Positions 7,848 through 17,081 of a stretch of 64,000 bases of DNA are shown one piece after another (position 1 is the first letter of the stretch; each line of letters starts with the position of its first letter). Source of the stretch: JAFEDN01 sp963712715 (lineage in GTDB: Bacteria > Pseudomonadota > Gammaproteobacteria > Coxiellales > Coxiellaceae); contig CAVQJI010000016.1 in NCBI GenBank assembly GCA_963712715.1, forward strand, positions 1 through 64,000, in the 5' to 3' direction. The notes under the pieces were generated by a model that saw only the letters and a list, made by a program, of their open reading frames with translations, did no database searches and was not told where the DNA came from. Position numbers and translations under genes: made by a program.

Positions 7848-9245
7848 TCATGTTTCATCATCCGCGTATTGTGCCAATAATTTATCCTTGATGCTTTGCA
7901 AGCTTGGGGCTATTTTTACCGGGTAATCTTCTAATTTAGAATGGATAAACTCTGTTAATTGATGGTGGCAAAACTTCTGAATTTCGGCGAGTGCAGGTTG
8001 ATTATAAATAAGTTCACCACGTTTAAAAATAGGTAATAGCAAATCTTCGTGCTGATCCGAATCCGTCACCAAATCTTCCAGAGGATCGGATTCAATGTCG
8101 TAAATAATATCCGTCAGCCAGCGTCCATCTTTTAAAAAACGCCGGACCTGTTGAATACCCGGTGTCGTTGTTTTTGAAGGCTCATCAGATCGTTTTATTT
8201 TATATTCCCAAACTCCCCGCTCGTCGCGAATAGCTGCCAATTTATAGGCGGCATCTAACGCAGGTTGGTCCCAGCCAGTGGTTAAGCGGGTTCCCACCCC
8301 CCAAATATCAATTAGCGCGCCCTGCTGTTTCAGTTCCGCAATCCGATGTTCATCCAGATCGCCACTGGCGACAATCTTTACTGAGGAAAAACCCGCGGCG
8401 TTTAATAATTCGCGGGCGTGGCGGCTTAAATCGTTAAGGTTGCCGGAGTCCAGACGTATTCCCAGCAAATCACTGCCACAAGCCCGCAATTTTTGTCCAA
8501 CAGCAATGGCGTTTTGCACGCCCTGCACGGTATCATAAGTATCGACCAATAAAACCGTATTGCCGGTCATCACTTTAGCAAAATTTTCAAAAGCGGTTAT
8601 TTCATCGGCAAAAGCCATCACCCAGCTATGCGCCATTGTGCCCGCTGCAGGAATTCCCCACGTCATCGCCGCATAAGTATTGGAAACCGACTGACAACCG
8701 CCGACATAAGCCGCGCGGCTGGCTGTCATGCCCCCGTCCGGCCCTTGGGCGCGACGCAATCCAAACTCTAAAACCGGATCACCCAGCGCCGCCATGCAAA
8801 CCCGGGATGCTTTAGTGGCAATCAGCGAAGCAAAACTGGTCAGATTAACCAATGCGGTTTCAATTAATTGACACTGCAGTAGTGGCCCGGTCACTCGCAG
8901 CATAGGCTCACCGGCAAATATAATCTGGCCCTCGGGTATGGCGTCTACGTCGCAGGTAAACCGCACTCGCGATAAATATTCGAGAAAATCGCTGCTAAAT
9001 AAAGTTTTTCCCTGAGGGTCCAGCCTTTTTTCCAACCAGGCCAGTTCTTGCGCTGTGAAATGCCAGTGGCTTAAATAATCAATAACTGTTTCCAGTCCGC
9101 AATTGATAGCATAATTTCCCTGAAAAGGATGGCGGCGAAAAAATAAATGGAATACCGCTTCGCGTTCAGCGATACCCAGCCGCCAATATCCATAAGCCAT
9201 GGTGAGTTGATAAAAATCCGTCAATAATGCCGGTATTTCCTTCAT
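7848..9245 (-). CDS. pncB: Nicotinate phosphoribosyltransferase
   Basis: Forms nicotinate mononucleotide from nicotinate and PRPP, the committing step of the Preiss-Handler NAD salvage route. The N-terminus (LLTDFYQLTMAYGYW) is diagnostic, with the central EFGLRRAQGPDGG, the GTMAHSWVMAF motif containing the phosphorylated-type His region, and IRLDSGNL. The 465-residue length is usual for the class. It overlaps the upstream glycosyltransferase gene by four bases (ATGA), so translation is probably coupled, and is followed by pncA. Confidence 0.95.
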   Translation of the reverse strand: MKEIPALLTDFYQLTMAYGYWRLGIAEREAVFHLFFRRHPFQGNYAINCGLETVIDYLSHWHFTAQELAWLEKRLDPQGKTLFSSDFLEYLSRVRFTCDVDAIPEGQIIFAGEPMLRVTGPLLQCQLIETALVNLTSFASLIATKASRVCMAALGDPVLEFGLRRAQGPDGGMTASRAAYVGGCQSVSNTYAAMTWGIPAAGTMAHSWVMAFADEITAFENFAKVMTGNTVLLVDTYDTVQGVQNAIAVGQKLRACGSDLLGIRLDSGNLNDLSRHARELLNAAGFSSVKIVASGDLDEHRIAELKQQGALIDIWGVGTRLTTGWDQPALDAAYKLAAIRDERGVWEYKIKRSDEPSKTTTPGIQQVRRFLKDGRWLTDIIYDIESDPLEDLVTDSDQHEDLLLPIFKRGELIYNQPALAEIQKFCHHQLTEFIHSKLEDYPVKIAPSLQSIKDKLLAQYADDET

Positions 9246-9994
9246 AAAGTGATACCCAGCGAATTATTTTGTGATAACAGAAAACGCGCGACAACACGAT
9301 ATATTTTAAAGGAATCACGCAAAGGACTAAAATGTGATTGATTATTTTGACTAAAATAAATAGTTTTAATGGGAATTTGATTCATTTGAATCTGCTGTCG
9401 CGCCGCCATCAATAACATTTCCATTTCCAGTTCATAACCCTGGGATTTACTTTGTATCAGCGATTTCAACAGACTCACAGGAATTCCGCGTAAACCGGTT
9501 TGGGTGTCATACAGAGGTGTTGAACATATTTTGCGAAAAATATAACCCGTCAACACATTGCCGAACCGACTGCGCCAGGGAATTCCGGCGGATTTCATCG
9601 AAGCCGCGGTAAAATCCCGCACCCCCAAATGTAAATGCAAGGGCATCAATGCGAGTGCATCCGAGAGCGCCAAAATATCTTCGACGCAATGCTGTCCATC
9701 CGCATCCGCGGTAATCAACCCCAGCGCTGCATCACCGGCCAGATTTAAATAATGCTGAAAAGCGGTTTTTAATGCCTGACCTTTTCCCATATTTTGCGAA
9801 TGGTGCAAAACCTCCACCTGAGAATGTTGCACCCGGGCAAACAAATCTCTTAATTTTGGACTGGAGCCGTCATTAACGACAATAATAAGCTGAAACGGCC
9901 GAAGCCTTCGAAGTTCCTGAATTAATTCCAGTAACTTTTCATCAGGCTGATAAGCGGGCACTACCACTGCCGGATATTGCGTTAAATACCGCAT
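9242..9994 (-). CDS. Family 2 glycosyltransferase
   Basis: GT-A fold transferase: VVVPAYQPDEKLLELI at the N-terminus, the nucleotide-binding VVNDGSSPK, and the DXD-type metal site in ITADADGQH. At 250 residues with no clear membrane anchor it resembles dolichyl-phosphate-mannose-synthase-like enzymes. The start codon directly abuts the stop of gcvPB and the end overlaps pncB by four bases, so it is embedded in the gcv-pnc operon, an unexpected place for a sugar transferase. Donor and acceptor cannot be told from the sequence. Confidence 0.88.
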   Translation of the reverse strand: MRYLTQYPAVVVPAYQPDEKLLELIQELRRLRPFQLIIVVNDGSSPKLRDLFARVQHSQVEVLHHSQNMGKGQALKTAFQHYLNLAGDAALGLITADADGQHCVEDILALSDALALMPLHLHLGVRDFTAASMKSAGIPWRSRFGNVLTGYIFRKICSTPLYDTQTGLRGIPVSLLKSLIQSKSQGYELEMEMLLMAARQQIQMNQIPIKTIYFSQNNQSHFSPLRDSFKIYRVVARFLLSQNNSLGITL

Positions 9995-11455
9995 TCATTT
10001 TTCCTCAGGGAATGCAAAGACTAAATTCAGATCTCTGGCGGCTTTCACCTCGTCGAGGCGACCGACTATCTGATTATGAGGCGCCAGTTTAAGCAGTCCA
10101 GGTTGATGTTTTGCTTCGTCGAGAATTTTGGCCATTATCTCCACAAAATCGTCCAGCATTTGCTTACTCTCCGTTTCGGTCGGCTCGATCAGCAAACATT
10201 CGGGAATACACTGGGGAAAATAAACCGTCGGCGCATAACAGCCATAATCCAGTAAGCGCTTCGCAATATCCGAAGCAGTCACGCCAAAGGCATCGGAGAG
10301 CGGCTTCGCGGTAATAATAAATTCATGGGCGGCCCGCCGCTCTGGAAACGCTAAAGTGTAACCGATTTTTTCTAAACGCTTCTTCAAATAATTGGCATTG
10401 AGTACGGCGTATTGCGACACGCGACGCAATCCGGTTCTACCCAACATTCGCGTGTAAATATAGGCGCGAAGGAGCACGCCGGCATTGCCCATGAACGCTG
10501 ACAAAGGTCCAATACTTTGCGGACGATCCCTTAATTCCAGCCAGCGATATCCTGCGGCGGTATGCGCAACCATGGGCACCGGCAAAAATGGCTGTAATAA
10601 CTCATTGACAGCCACGGGTCCCGCCCCAGGCCCTCCTCCGCCGTGAGGCGTGGCGAAGGTTTTATGTAAATTTAAATGCATAACATCAAAACCCATGTCG
10701 CCAGGACGAATTTCGCCTAAAATCGCGTTTAAATTGGCGCCATCGTAATACAGCAGCCCGCCAGCCGCATGGATAATTCTCGCAATTTCACCAATCTGCC
10801 GCTCGAAAACGCCAAATGTGGAGGGATTGGTGAGCATAAATCCCGCGGTTTTGGGTCCTGCCGCAGCGGTCAAAGCAGCCAGGTCGATATCGCCGTCTTT
10901 TGTCGTTGGAATTTCCCGCACCTGTAAACCGCACATCGCTGCGGAAGCCGGGTTGGTTCCGTGCGCCGCGTCCGGTACCAGCATTTCAGTTCGATGATGA
11001 TCGCCGCGGGCACGATGATAGGCCAAAATCATCATTACACCCGCCAGTTCTCCCTGGGAACCGGCCATAGGCGCCAACGATACCGCGTTCATGCCGGTAA
11101 TTTCCACCAACATTTCCTGCATCTCATACAAACAGACCAAAAATCCCTGACTATTTTCGGCAGACTGATAAGGATGTCTTTGCAAAAATCCCGGCAATGA
11201 AGCGAGACGATGAGCGACGCGCGGATTATATTTCATCGTACACGAACCCAATGGATAAAAATGTGTATCAATGGAAAAATTGCGCGTGGATAATCGCGTA
11301 TAATGTCGCACCACTTCCAGCTCGGATAACTCCGGTAAACGAAGAGGCGCACTCCGCAATAAATTTGCTGGAATATCCGTGCAATCCACCGGCGCACCGC
11401 TCAAATGAGCGCAAGAATAGCGGTTGGGCTGAGACTTTTCAAAAATTAACTTCAT
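9995..11455 (-). CDS. gcvPB: Glycine dehydrogenase (decarboxylating) subunit 2
   Basis: PLP-carrying half of the two-subunit P-protein of the glycine cleavage system. The lysine that binds PLP lies in HLNLHKTFATPHGGGGPG; other hallmarks are YPLGSCTMKYNP and PMAGSQGELAG. 486 residues from the ATG at 11455, which has GTGG 9 bases upstream. An in-frame ATG at 11470 would add MWNDY, but that stretch matches the leader of pncA and is probably untranslated. Follows gcvPA after a short GC-rich hairpin-forming spacer. Confidence 0.95.
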   Translation of the reverse strand: MKLIFEKSQPNRYSCAHLSGAPVDCTDIPANLLRSAPLRLPELSELEVVRHYTRLSTRNFSIDTHFYPLGSCTMKYNPRVAHRLASLPGFLQRHPYQSAENSQGFLVCLYEMQEMLVEITGMNAVSLAPMAGSQGELAGVMMILAYHRARGDHHRTEMLVPDAAHGTNPASAAMCGLQVREIPTTKDGDIDLAALTAAAGPKTAGFMLTNPSTFGVFERQIGEIARIIHAAGGLLYYDGANLNAILGEIRPGDMGFDVMHLNLHKTFATPHGGGGPGAGPVAVNELLQPFLPVPMVAHTAAGYRWLELRDRPQSIGPLSAFMGNAGVLLRAYIYTRMLGRTGLRRVSQYAVLNANYLKKRLEKIGYTLAFPERRAAHEFIITAKPLSDAFGVTASDIAKRLLDYGCYAPTVYFPQCIPECLLIEPTETESKQMLDDFVEIMAKILDEAKHQPGLLKLAPHNQIVGRLDEVKAARDLNLVFAFPEEK

Positions 11456-11506
11456 ATAGTCATTCCACATTATTCAGAATTTTCCCTCTCCCACAAGGGG
11501 GGCGCT

Positions 11507-12904
11507 CTACCCCCTATGAGAGGAAGAAGAGGCGTCTGAAACATTTTCGGATTTGATACATTGCGCCAAACACTGCTGATAGCGCATTAAATCCTGCCGG
11601 GTTTTGGTTTCAGTCACGCAAATTAATAAGCAATTGCCTAACTCGGGATATTCCGTTTTCAAATCATACCCACCCTGAATTCCACGACGCACCAGATTCA
11701 GCAATACCTGCTCCGCGGGAAAAGGCAGCCGGACTACAAATTCGTGAAATAATGGACGGTTAAAAACCAGTTCGACACTGGGGATTTCAGCCAGCGCTGT
11801 TTGTAACCACCGTGCCTGCGTATGACTCAGTGCGGCGACATTACGCAAACCCTTCGGCCCCAGTAAACTGAGATAAATCGTTGCGGCAGTGACCAACAAT
11901 CCCTGATTGGTGCAAATGTTTGAAGTCGCTTTCGCGCGGCGAATGTGTTGCTCTCGCGTTTGCAGGGTCAGAGTAAAACCGCTGCGCCCCTCTGCGTCGA
12001 TGGTACGACCGACAATTCTGCCCGGCAATTGCCGCAGCAATGCTTTGCGACAGCCCATAAATCCAAAGTAAGGCCCACCGGAAGCTAATGGCACTCCCAA
12101 AGGCTGGCCTTCTCCACAAACGATATCCGCGCCACGTCCGTCCCAACTGCCAGGTTCCTTTAACAACGCCATGGCTATTGGATTCACCACTGCAATTACC
12201 AACGCGCCGTGTTGGTGGGCGAAATGAGTGATGGCGTCCACATCCTCAAGGACACCAAAAAAATTCGGCTGAGGAATAATTACCGCAGCCAAATCATGAG
12301 TATCGATGCTTTTTAAATTTTCCGGAAGGATGCAACCCCACCCCGGCTCATACGCCAACTCTTCTAAAGCGACACCTTGCACCTGAATAAGTGTTTGCAA
12401 AACACGCCGGTAAGCAGGATGCAACGTACGGGGAATGAGAATACGTTTACCGCCTGCGCCTTTTAAACGCAGCGCCATCAGCACTGCTTCCGCCAGAGCG
12501 CTGGCGCCGTCGTATAACGAAGCATTGGCGACATCCACACCCAGCAACTGCGCAATCATGGTTTGGTATTCATAAATAAGTTGTAAAGTACCCTGACTGG
12601 CTTCGGCCTGGTAGGGAGTATAGGCCGTATAAAATTCCCCTCGCGAAGTGATTTCCCAAACCGCGGCCGGAATATGGTGTTCGTAAGCGCCCGCGCCGAT
12701 AAAATTTCCGCCAGGCGGAAAATGGGGTTCCCGTTCCTGCATCAACCGGGTCACTGCACATTCGGATAAGCCTTCCGGTAAATTATCCAAACTGGTTCGG
12801 GGCAAATTGTCAGGAATTTCATCAAACAATCGGGAAATTTCATTCAGATTTAATTCCGCAAGCATTTGTGCAATGTCAGTCTGAGTATGGGGTATAAATG
12901 GCAT
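11507..12904 (-). CDS. gcvPA: Glycine dehydrogenase (decarboxylating) subunit 1
   Basis: N-terminal-type half of the split P-protein. The start MPFIPHTQTDIAQML and motifs FIGAGAYEHHIPAAV, TPYQAEASQGTLQ and VCGEGQPLGVPLASGGPYFG are diagnostic for GcvPA. At 465 residues it is slightly longer than usual; the last residues (SSSSHRG) are encoded by a repeat-like CCTCTCCCAC hairpin that also forms the spacer to gcvPB. Ten bases separate it from gcvH upstream. Confidence 0.95.
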   Translation of the reverse strand: MPFIPHTQTDIAQMLAELNLNEISRLFDEIPDNLPRTSLDNLPEGLSECAVTRLMQEREPHFPPGGNFIGAGAYEHHIPAAVWEITSRGEFYTAYTPYQAEASQGTLQLIYEYQTMIAQLLGVDVANASLYDGASALAEAVLMALRLKGAGGKRILIPRTLHPAYRRVLQTLIQVQGVALEELAYEPGWGCILPENLKSIDTHDLAAVIIPQPNFFGVLEDVDAITHFAHQHGALVIAVVNPIAMALLKEPGSWDGRGADIVCGEGQPLGVPLASGGPYFGFMGCRKALLRQLPGRIVGRTIDAEGRSGFTLTLQTREQHIRRAKATSNICTNQGLLVTAATIYLSLLGPKGLRNVAALSHTQARWLQTALAEIPSVELVFNRPLFHEFVVRLPFPAEQVLLNLVRRGIQGGYDLKTEYPELGNCLLICVTETKTRQDLMRYQQCLAQCIKSENVSDASSSSHRG

Positions 12905-12913
12905 TTATTATTC

Positions 12914-13302
12914 CTAAGTTTCAACCAGCGCCTGATATTTTGAGGCATCCAGTAATTTTTCTAACTCGCTCTGATCAGAAATTTGCAGACGAAACAACCA
13001 GCCAGCGCCATAAGGATCGGTATTCACGGTTCCCGGCGCATCCTGCAAAGTTTCATTGACAGCGACGACGGCGCCATTCAGCGGACTGTAAACATCCGCG
13101 GCAGCTTTGACGGATTCCACCACCGCGATCTCTTTTCCATAACAGTCTGTTGATGGAGTTTGGGTAATTCCACAAACACCAGATCGCCCAGCAAATGCTG
13201 GGCGTGGTCAGTGATACCGACGGTGACGGTTTGATTATCTTCAATCCGCACCCATTCGTGGGTGGGACTGTAACGTAATTCTTTAGGGTATGCTTCACTC
13301 AT
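12914..13302 (-). pseudogene. gcvH: Glycine cleavage system H protein, frameshifted
   Basis: Two overlapping frames together make a full H protein (carrier of the aminomethyl group on lipoyl-lysine). The first (13302 down) gives MSEAYPKELRYSPTHEWVRI to VFVELPKLHQQTVMEK; the second resumes at VVESVKAAADVYSPLNG, which holds the lipoyl lysine, and runs to 12914. The break is at an A-run (T-run at 13133-13136 on the plus strand): one more A would restore MEKEIAVVESVKAA. The rest is intact, so either a very recent mutation or a sequencing error. It overlaps the gcvT stop. Confidence 0.88.
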
Positions 13303-14387
13303 GCTAATTTTTCCTCATGTTTTTTTAGAAATGGTAAAGTCGTGATTTCCACGGAAACCATTTTTCCACGGCGTTCAATGAGAGCATTCTCAGTGTCTTT
13401 TGCTGGAATGCGCGCCATAGCGATGGCATGGCCCAGAGTCGGCGAAAATCCGCCGCTGGTAATTTCGCCGGCATCAATACCGTCTATCCAGACGCGTTGA
13501 TGATTACGCAGAACTCCGGGGTCACGCATGACCAATCCCACCAGCCGCCGCAACGCGCCTTTTTGTTTTTGGCGAGCCAGGGCGTCACGGCCGATAAAAT
13601 GTCTTTGCGAGTCGAGCCAACCCACTGTCCAGCCCAGGTTAGATTCCAGCGGTGTGGTGGTTTCATCCATATCCGCGCCATATAAATTCAGGCCCGCTTC
13701 TAATCGTAAAGTGTCTCGCGCACCCAGGCCACAAGGCTGAATATCAAGTGCTAACAGGTCCATCCAAAATTGCGGCGCTGCTATTGCAGGTAAAATTATT
13801 TCAGCGCCATCTTCGCCGGTATATCCGGTGCGGGAAACCTGCCAATCTCCGTGCAAAAAACAGTGAAAAGGACGCAAGGATTGGAGCGCCGCGCCCATCG
13901 GATGAGGAAAGAAAGAAAATAATTTTGTCAGGGCCCAAGGTCCCTGCACAGCCACCATCGCCAGATCGTGACGCTCCTGTAAATTCACGTCATAAGCAGG
14001 ACTGAGTTGTTTTAACCATTCCAGATCGACAGCTCGCCGACCCGCGTTAATTACCAAACGATAAAAATTTTCTTCCAGGCGATAAACAATCAAATCATCG
14101 ATGATGCCGCCCCGGGAATTTAACAAACAGCTATAAAGCGCTTTGTTATTTTTATTGAGTTTATTCACGTCGTTTGCCAATGCAAAACGCAGGAAGTCAG
14201 TGGCGTCCTTTCCATGAATATCCACCACGCCCATGTGTGAGACATCAAACATGCCCGCGCGCTGACGCACCGCGTGATGCTCCGCAATTTGCGAGCTATA
14301 ATTTAATGGCATTTGCCAACCGGCAAAATCCACCATTTGCCCGCCGAGCTTGAAATGGAGATCATATAAAGGCGTTTTTCGACTCAT
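13299..14387 (-). CDS. gcvT: Aminomethyltransferase (T protein)
   Basis: Transfers the aminomethyl group from the H protein to tetrahydrofolate, releasing ammonia. The N-terminal TPLYDLHFKLGGQMVDFAGW, the folate-binding Asp region (GMFDVSHMG) and RTGYTGEDGAEI are all present; 362 residues. The ATG at 14387 is preferred over one at 14396 because AGGGA lies 8 bases ahead of it. First gene of the minus-strand run gcvT-gcvH-gcvPA-gcvPB. I saw no glycine-riboswitch-like structure upstream. Confidence 0.95.
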   Translation of the reverse strand: MSRKTPLYDLHFKLGGQMVDFAGWQMPLNYSSQIAEHHAVRQRAGMFDVSHMGVVDIHGKDATDFLRFALANDVNKLNKNNKALYSCLLNSRGGIIDDLIVYRLEENFYRLVINAGRRAVDLEWLKQLSPAYDVNLQERHDLAMVAVQGPWALTKLFSFFPHPMGAALQSLRPFHCFLHGDWQVSRTGYTGEDGAEIILPAIAAPQFWMDLLALDIQPCGLGARDTLRLEAGLNLYGADMDETTTPLESNLGWTVGWLDSQRHFIGRDALARQKQKGALRRLVGLVMRDPGVLRNHQRVWIDGIDAGEITSGGFSPTLGHAIAMARIPAKDTENALIERRGKMVSVEITTLPFLKKHEEKLA

Positions 14388-14475
14388 TATGCACATCCCT
14401 GCGTAAGTGATTTAAATTTTAAGAATTATATTAACCAACATTTGCTTCCCTGTCAGTAATGTTTTGCGAAATACC

Positions 14476-14575
14476 CTGCTACGTCGTCCCGCGGCTTGTC
14501 CGCGGGATCCAGAGGAGCCAAGCACAATGCCTCGTTCCCCTGGATCCCGCGGACAAGCCGATGGACGAAGCAGGT
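14476..14575. repeat. Palindromic repeat (CGTCCCGCGG...CCGCGGGATCC family)
   Basis: Imperfect inverted repeat: a left arm starting CCTGCTACGTCGTCCCGCGG and ending GGATCCAG, and a right arm running CTGGATCCCGCGGACAAGCC to GACGAAGCAGG. Each arm also has an internal CCGCGG palindrome. A related but shorter palindrome near 58320 was the insertion target of the element at 58339. It occupies most of the 348-base gap between gcvT and the next gene. Confidence 0.75.
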
Positions 14576-14660
14576 ATATTTGTCATGTTCAGTGGCGAAA
14601 TACAAATGTTTTCCATGAATTAAAAATGCACTGATAATCGCCATTTTTTTGGAATATTTG

Positions 14661-14689
14661 TTGACAATAAAGAAAAATTTTTTAACAAT
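14661..14689 (+). promoter_or_regulatory. Sigma-70-type promoter
   Basis: A perfect -35 TTGACA (14661-14666), a 17-base spacer and AACAAT as -10 (14684-14689), 46 bases ahead of the membrane-protein gene at 14736. The -10 matches the consensus at four of six positions. Confidence 0.55.
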
Positions 14690-14735
14690 GAATTTGATCT
14701 GCTTTTAATTTTAACAAAAAAGAGGACCTTTTTTT

Positions 14736-17024
14736 ATGCAAAATAACACTGACCCTTTTGAGCAAGACATTGATGTACCTTACTCTGATTTAAAAGATGC
14801 GCCACAACAGCCAGAATTAACACCATACAGAACCAAATCAGACAAAGAACTTAAAATCTTCACGCAAGACCTTTTTGAACGCAGCAACTCATTTTCAGAA
14901 ACAGAATCTGAAATAATCCATCCTGAACATATACCTCATCAAGGCCCCTTAATCTATAGAGGTTTTCCCGAAAATTATCGGGAAACAGATTTCTACATTT
15001 TATGGAGAGCGGGCATCCGGAAAGAAGTCGTCGATTATTTCACGGAGCTAAGAAGTACGCTGCAACATGATCAACGGGCAGGATTCCGTTTAGCGGAAAA
15101 ACACATCGGCTGGGACATAATAGTATCCGGGATTACAGCGCTCCTGTCTCAGGAAGGTTTGTATTGGGATAAACCGGCCAGACAAAAATTTTTAAAGCAA
15201 TTTGGATGGTGGGTTTTAAAATTAGCGCAAGTCACGGAAATTTTCTATACAATCGGCGGTATCGTCCTCAGCTTCTTCAAAGTATCTTTTAGAGATCCGG
15301 TATTCTGGTTGGGAATTATTCCTACCTTAATATCCAGTTTAGGAACACTGGTCATGAATGTCAGTTTAGTCAATCCGGATGAAGAGGTAGCGGAAGTCAT
15401 TAGTCCCGATAACTTTGTCATGGATTATAAACATTTCGAAACAAAACATGAAATAAAATTCTTAAAGCCTCTTATAAAAAAAGACGAATTAGGTTTTAAA
15501 AACGAATTCGCCGCTGAATTTTTTAATAGATGTCTGGGCCCACTAGCCACTAATCAACCCGCTGGAACAGTACCCTGGTATTTAAAGCCTCTACAATTAT
15601 TGACGATATTGATCAATGAAATCTGTTTTCACCTCAATAACTCTATAAGTCCCGCGGGCAACTGGTTAGCGATTGCCTTCGCAGTTAGCCTTACCAATGT
15701 AGACGCCTGGACTAAAATAAAGGTCGGTATTCCCACCTTTTTATTTGTTGAAGCTGTGGATGCCGGATACTATGTGGCATTAAGCCGCGGACCCAAAAAT
15801 AAAGCCAACAGGGTTACCTGGTCGAAAAGCAATCCCGCCGTACAGGCAGCACTGATAGATCCTGTACAGGCATTCCTGGCGTTCATAGAATATTTGCTTA
15901 ACGCCATATTGCGTGGACTTACCGTCTCCGGCTCTGTAGGAGCTACTCTGACATACCTTGCCCTGGCGGATTTATTGGATCAAGACTTCCTGGAAACTTT
16001 TCAGGATGACGCCACTTTAATCGTTTTCATTGTAATTGCGTTAAACACCGCATTCACCCGCCACCGGGCATTCAACGATATCCTAAAGCCCTGCACGTTT
16101 AAACTCCCTTATGGACAGGAAGTTACTCTCACCACTGCAAGGGCGCTTGATTACCTCAACGTGCGCAGTATCGTCAGAGAAGAGTTCAGCGCAAATGACA
16201 TGAGCAGTTTAATGTTTAACGCTGTTCGCTATGGCGTCTACTATTCAGTATTTTCAGGCATTGTGTTTTTCAAGAAATTAGAAATGAAGTGGGCTATCGT
16301 GGCGACCTCTGGAGTACAGATTCTGTTCACAATACTCGATTACTATCGCAGCAAGAGAAATTTAATCAATCAAAGAGCACGAAACGTATTGGATTTTCTC
16401 TGTGAAACAATCTCGCACGACACCTCCAGCTCACAATTACTAAGCCTAGTATTCTGGGTCGTTTTTTATGACGGTATTAGCCGGGCTATTTCCAGAATTG
16501 GGGGAATGAGAGGAATTCCCTTTATCAATGATTTATTAGGACTTGAGAATTTGCCAATGTTTATTGCTTGCGCGGCTATTACGATTCCAGCGGCCCTCCC
16601 TGAGATGGCGTTCTTCAGAAAACTCATGAAAAAAAATGGACCCAAACTCATCGAGTTTGTTCAAAAAAGTGTGGAAGACACTCAGGAAAATAAAACTATA
16701 GGCTGCTGGAGCAGGACATACCAACGGCTTAACCAGGCTAACGCTTATTTAATGACATTGTTAATGCCTGCGTGGTTTAAAAAGTCTGAAGACATCAGTT
16801 CCTGTTCGAACAACACCATGATGAGTTTTATTCTGCCATGCTGTTTCAGAAGGAAAAAAACTTCCTCGCCGGATATGAAGAAAATTAACGCGGTTTCTGC
16901 CACTAGCGAAGTAGCATCGGTTACTATATTTTCGGAATCCAACAGAAGACATAATAATGGCATTCGGGAAGCGCTCCGTCAGGTTAAAACGGTGGAGAGG
17001 CAGGAAATGTGCCTGGTGATGTAA
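14736..17024 (+). CDS. Large multi-spanning membrane protein, orphan, effector-like
   Basis: No family recognised. After about 120 polar residues the 762-residue protein has hydrophobic stretches near residues 155-210, 285-320, 370-405, 425-440, 490-535, 565-585 and 612-632, suggesting seven or more membrane passes, then a soluble tail with paired cysteines (CCFRRKK). There is no signal peptide. A good Shine-Dalgarno (AGAGGA) precedes the ATG. Bacterial inner-membrane location and delivery to a host membrane are both possible; large orphan membrane proteins with a soluble N-terminus occur among Legionellales effectors. Flanked by unrelated housekeeping genes. Confidence 0.75.
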   Translation: MQNNTDPFEQDIDVPYSDLKDAPQQPELTPYRTKSDKELKIFTQDLFERSNSFSETESEIIHPEHIPHQGPLIYRGFPENYRETDFYILWRAGIRKEVVDYFTELRSTLQHDQRAGFRLAEKHIGWDIIVSGITALLSQEGLYWDKPARQKFLKQFGWWVLKLAQVTEIFYTIGGIVLSFFKVSFRDPVFWLGIIPTLISSLGTLVMNVSLVNPDEEVAEVISPDNFVMDYKHFETKHEIKFLKPLIKKDELGFKNEFAAEFFNRCLGPLATNQPAGTVPWYLKPLQLLTILINEICFHLNNSISPAGNWLAIAFAVSLTNVDAWTKIKVGIPTFLFVEAVDAGYYVALSRGPKNKANRVTWSKSNPAVQAALIDPVQAFLAFIEYLLNAILRGLTVSGSVGATLTYLALADLLDQDFLETFQDDATLIVFIVIALNTAFTRHRAFNDILKPCTFKLPYGQEVTLTTARALDYLNVRSIVREEFSANDMSSLMFNAVRYGVYYSVFSGIVFFKKLEMKWAIVATSGVQILFTILDYYRSKRNLINQRARNVLDFLCETISHDTSSSQLLSLVFWVVFYDGISRAISRIGGMRGIPFINDLLGLENLPMFIACAAITIPAALPEMAFFRKLMKKNGPKLIEFVQKSVEDTQENKTIGCWSRTYQRLNQANAYLMTLLMPAWFKKSEDISSCSNNTMMSFILPCCFRRKKTSSPDMKKINAVSATSEVASVTIFSESNRRHNNGIREALRQVKTVERQEMCLVM

Positions 17025-17060
17025 AAAAGACAGGGGTTTTGTTTAAAAAATCCCCCCTAA

Positions 17061-17081
17061 CCCCCCTTTTTCAAAGGGGGG
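17061..17081. terminator. GC-rich hairpin between convergent genes
   Basis: CCCCCCTTT (17061-17069) pairs with AAAGGGGGG (17073-17081) around a three-base loop. It lies between the convergent genes ending at 17024 and 17071 and overlaps the stop codon of the latter. It may end transcription from both sides, but lacks a classical long T-tract on either strand; C-rich repeats of this kind are also common dispersed sequences. Confidence 0.45.

Noticed and set aside
14453..14644. Small reading frame between gcvT and the membrane protein gene
   Set aside because: It lies across a palindromic repeat and shows no protein-like features beyond the open frame.
14388..14735. Glycine riboswitch ahead of gcvT
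   Set aside because: No tandem aptamer-like conserved blocks were seen; the region is a palindromic repeat and AT-rich promoter sequence.
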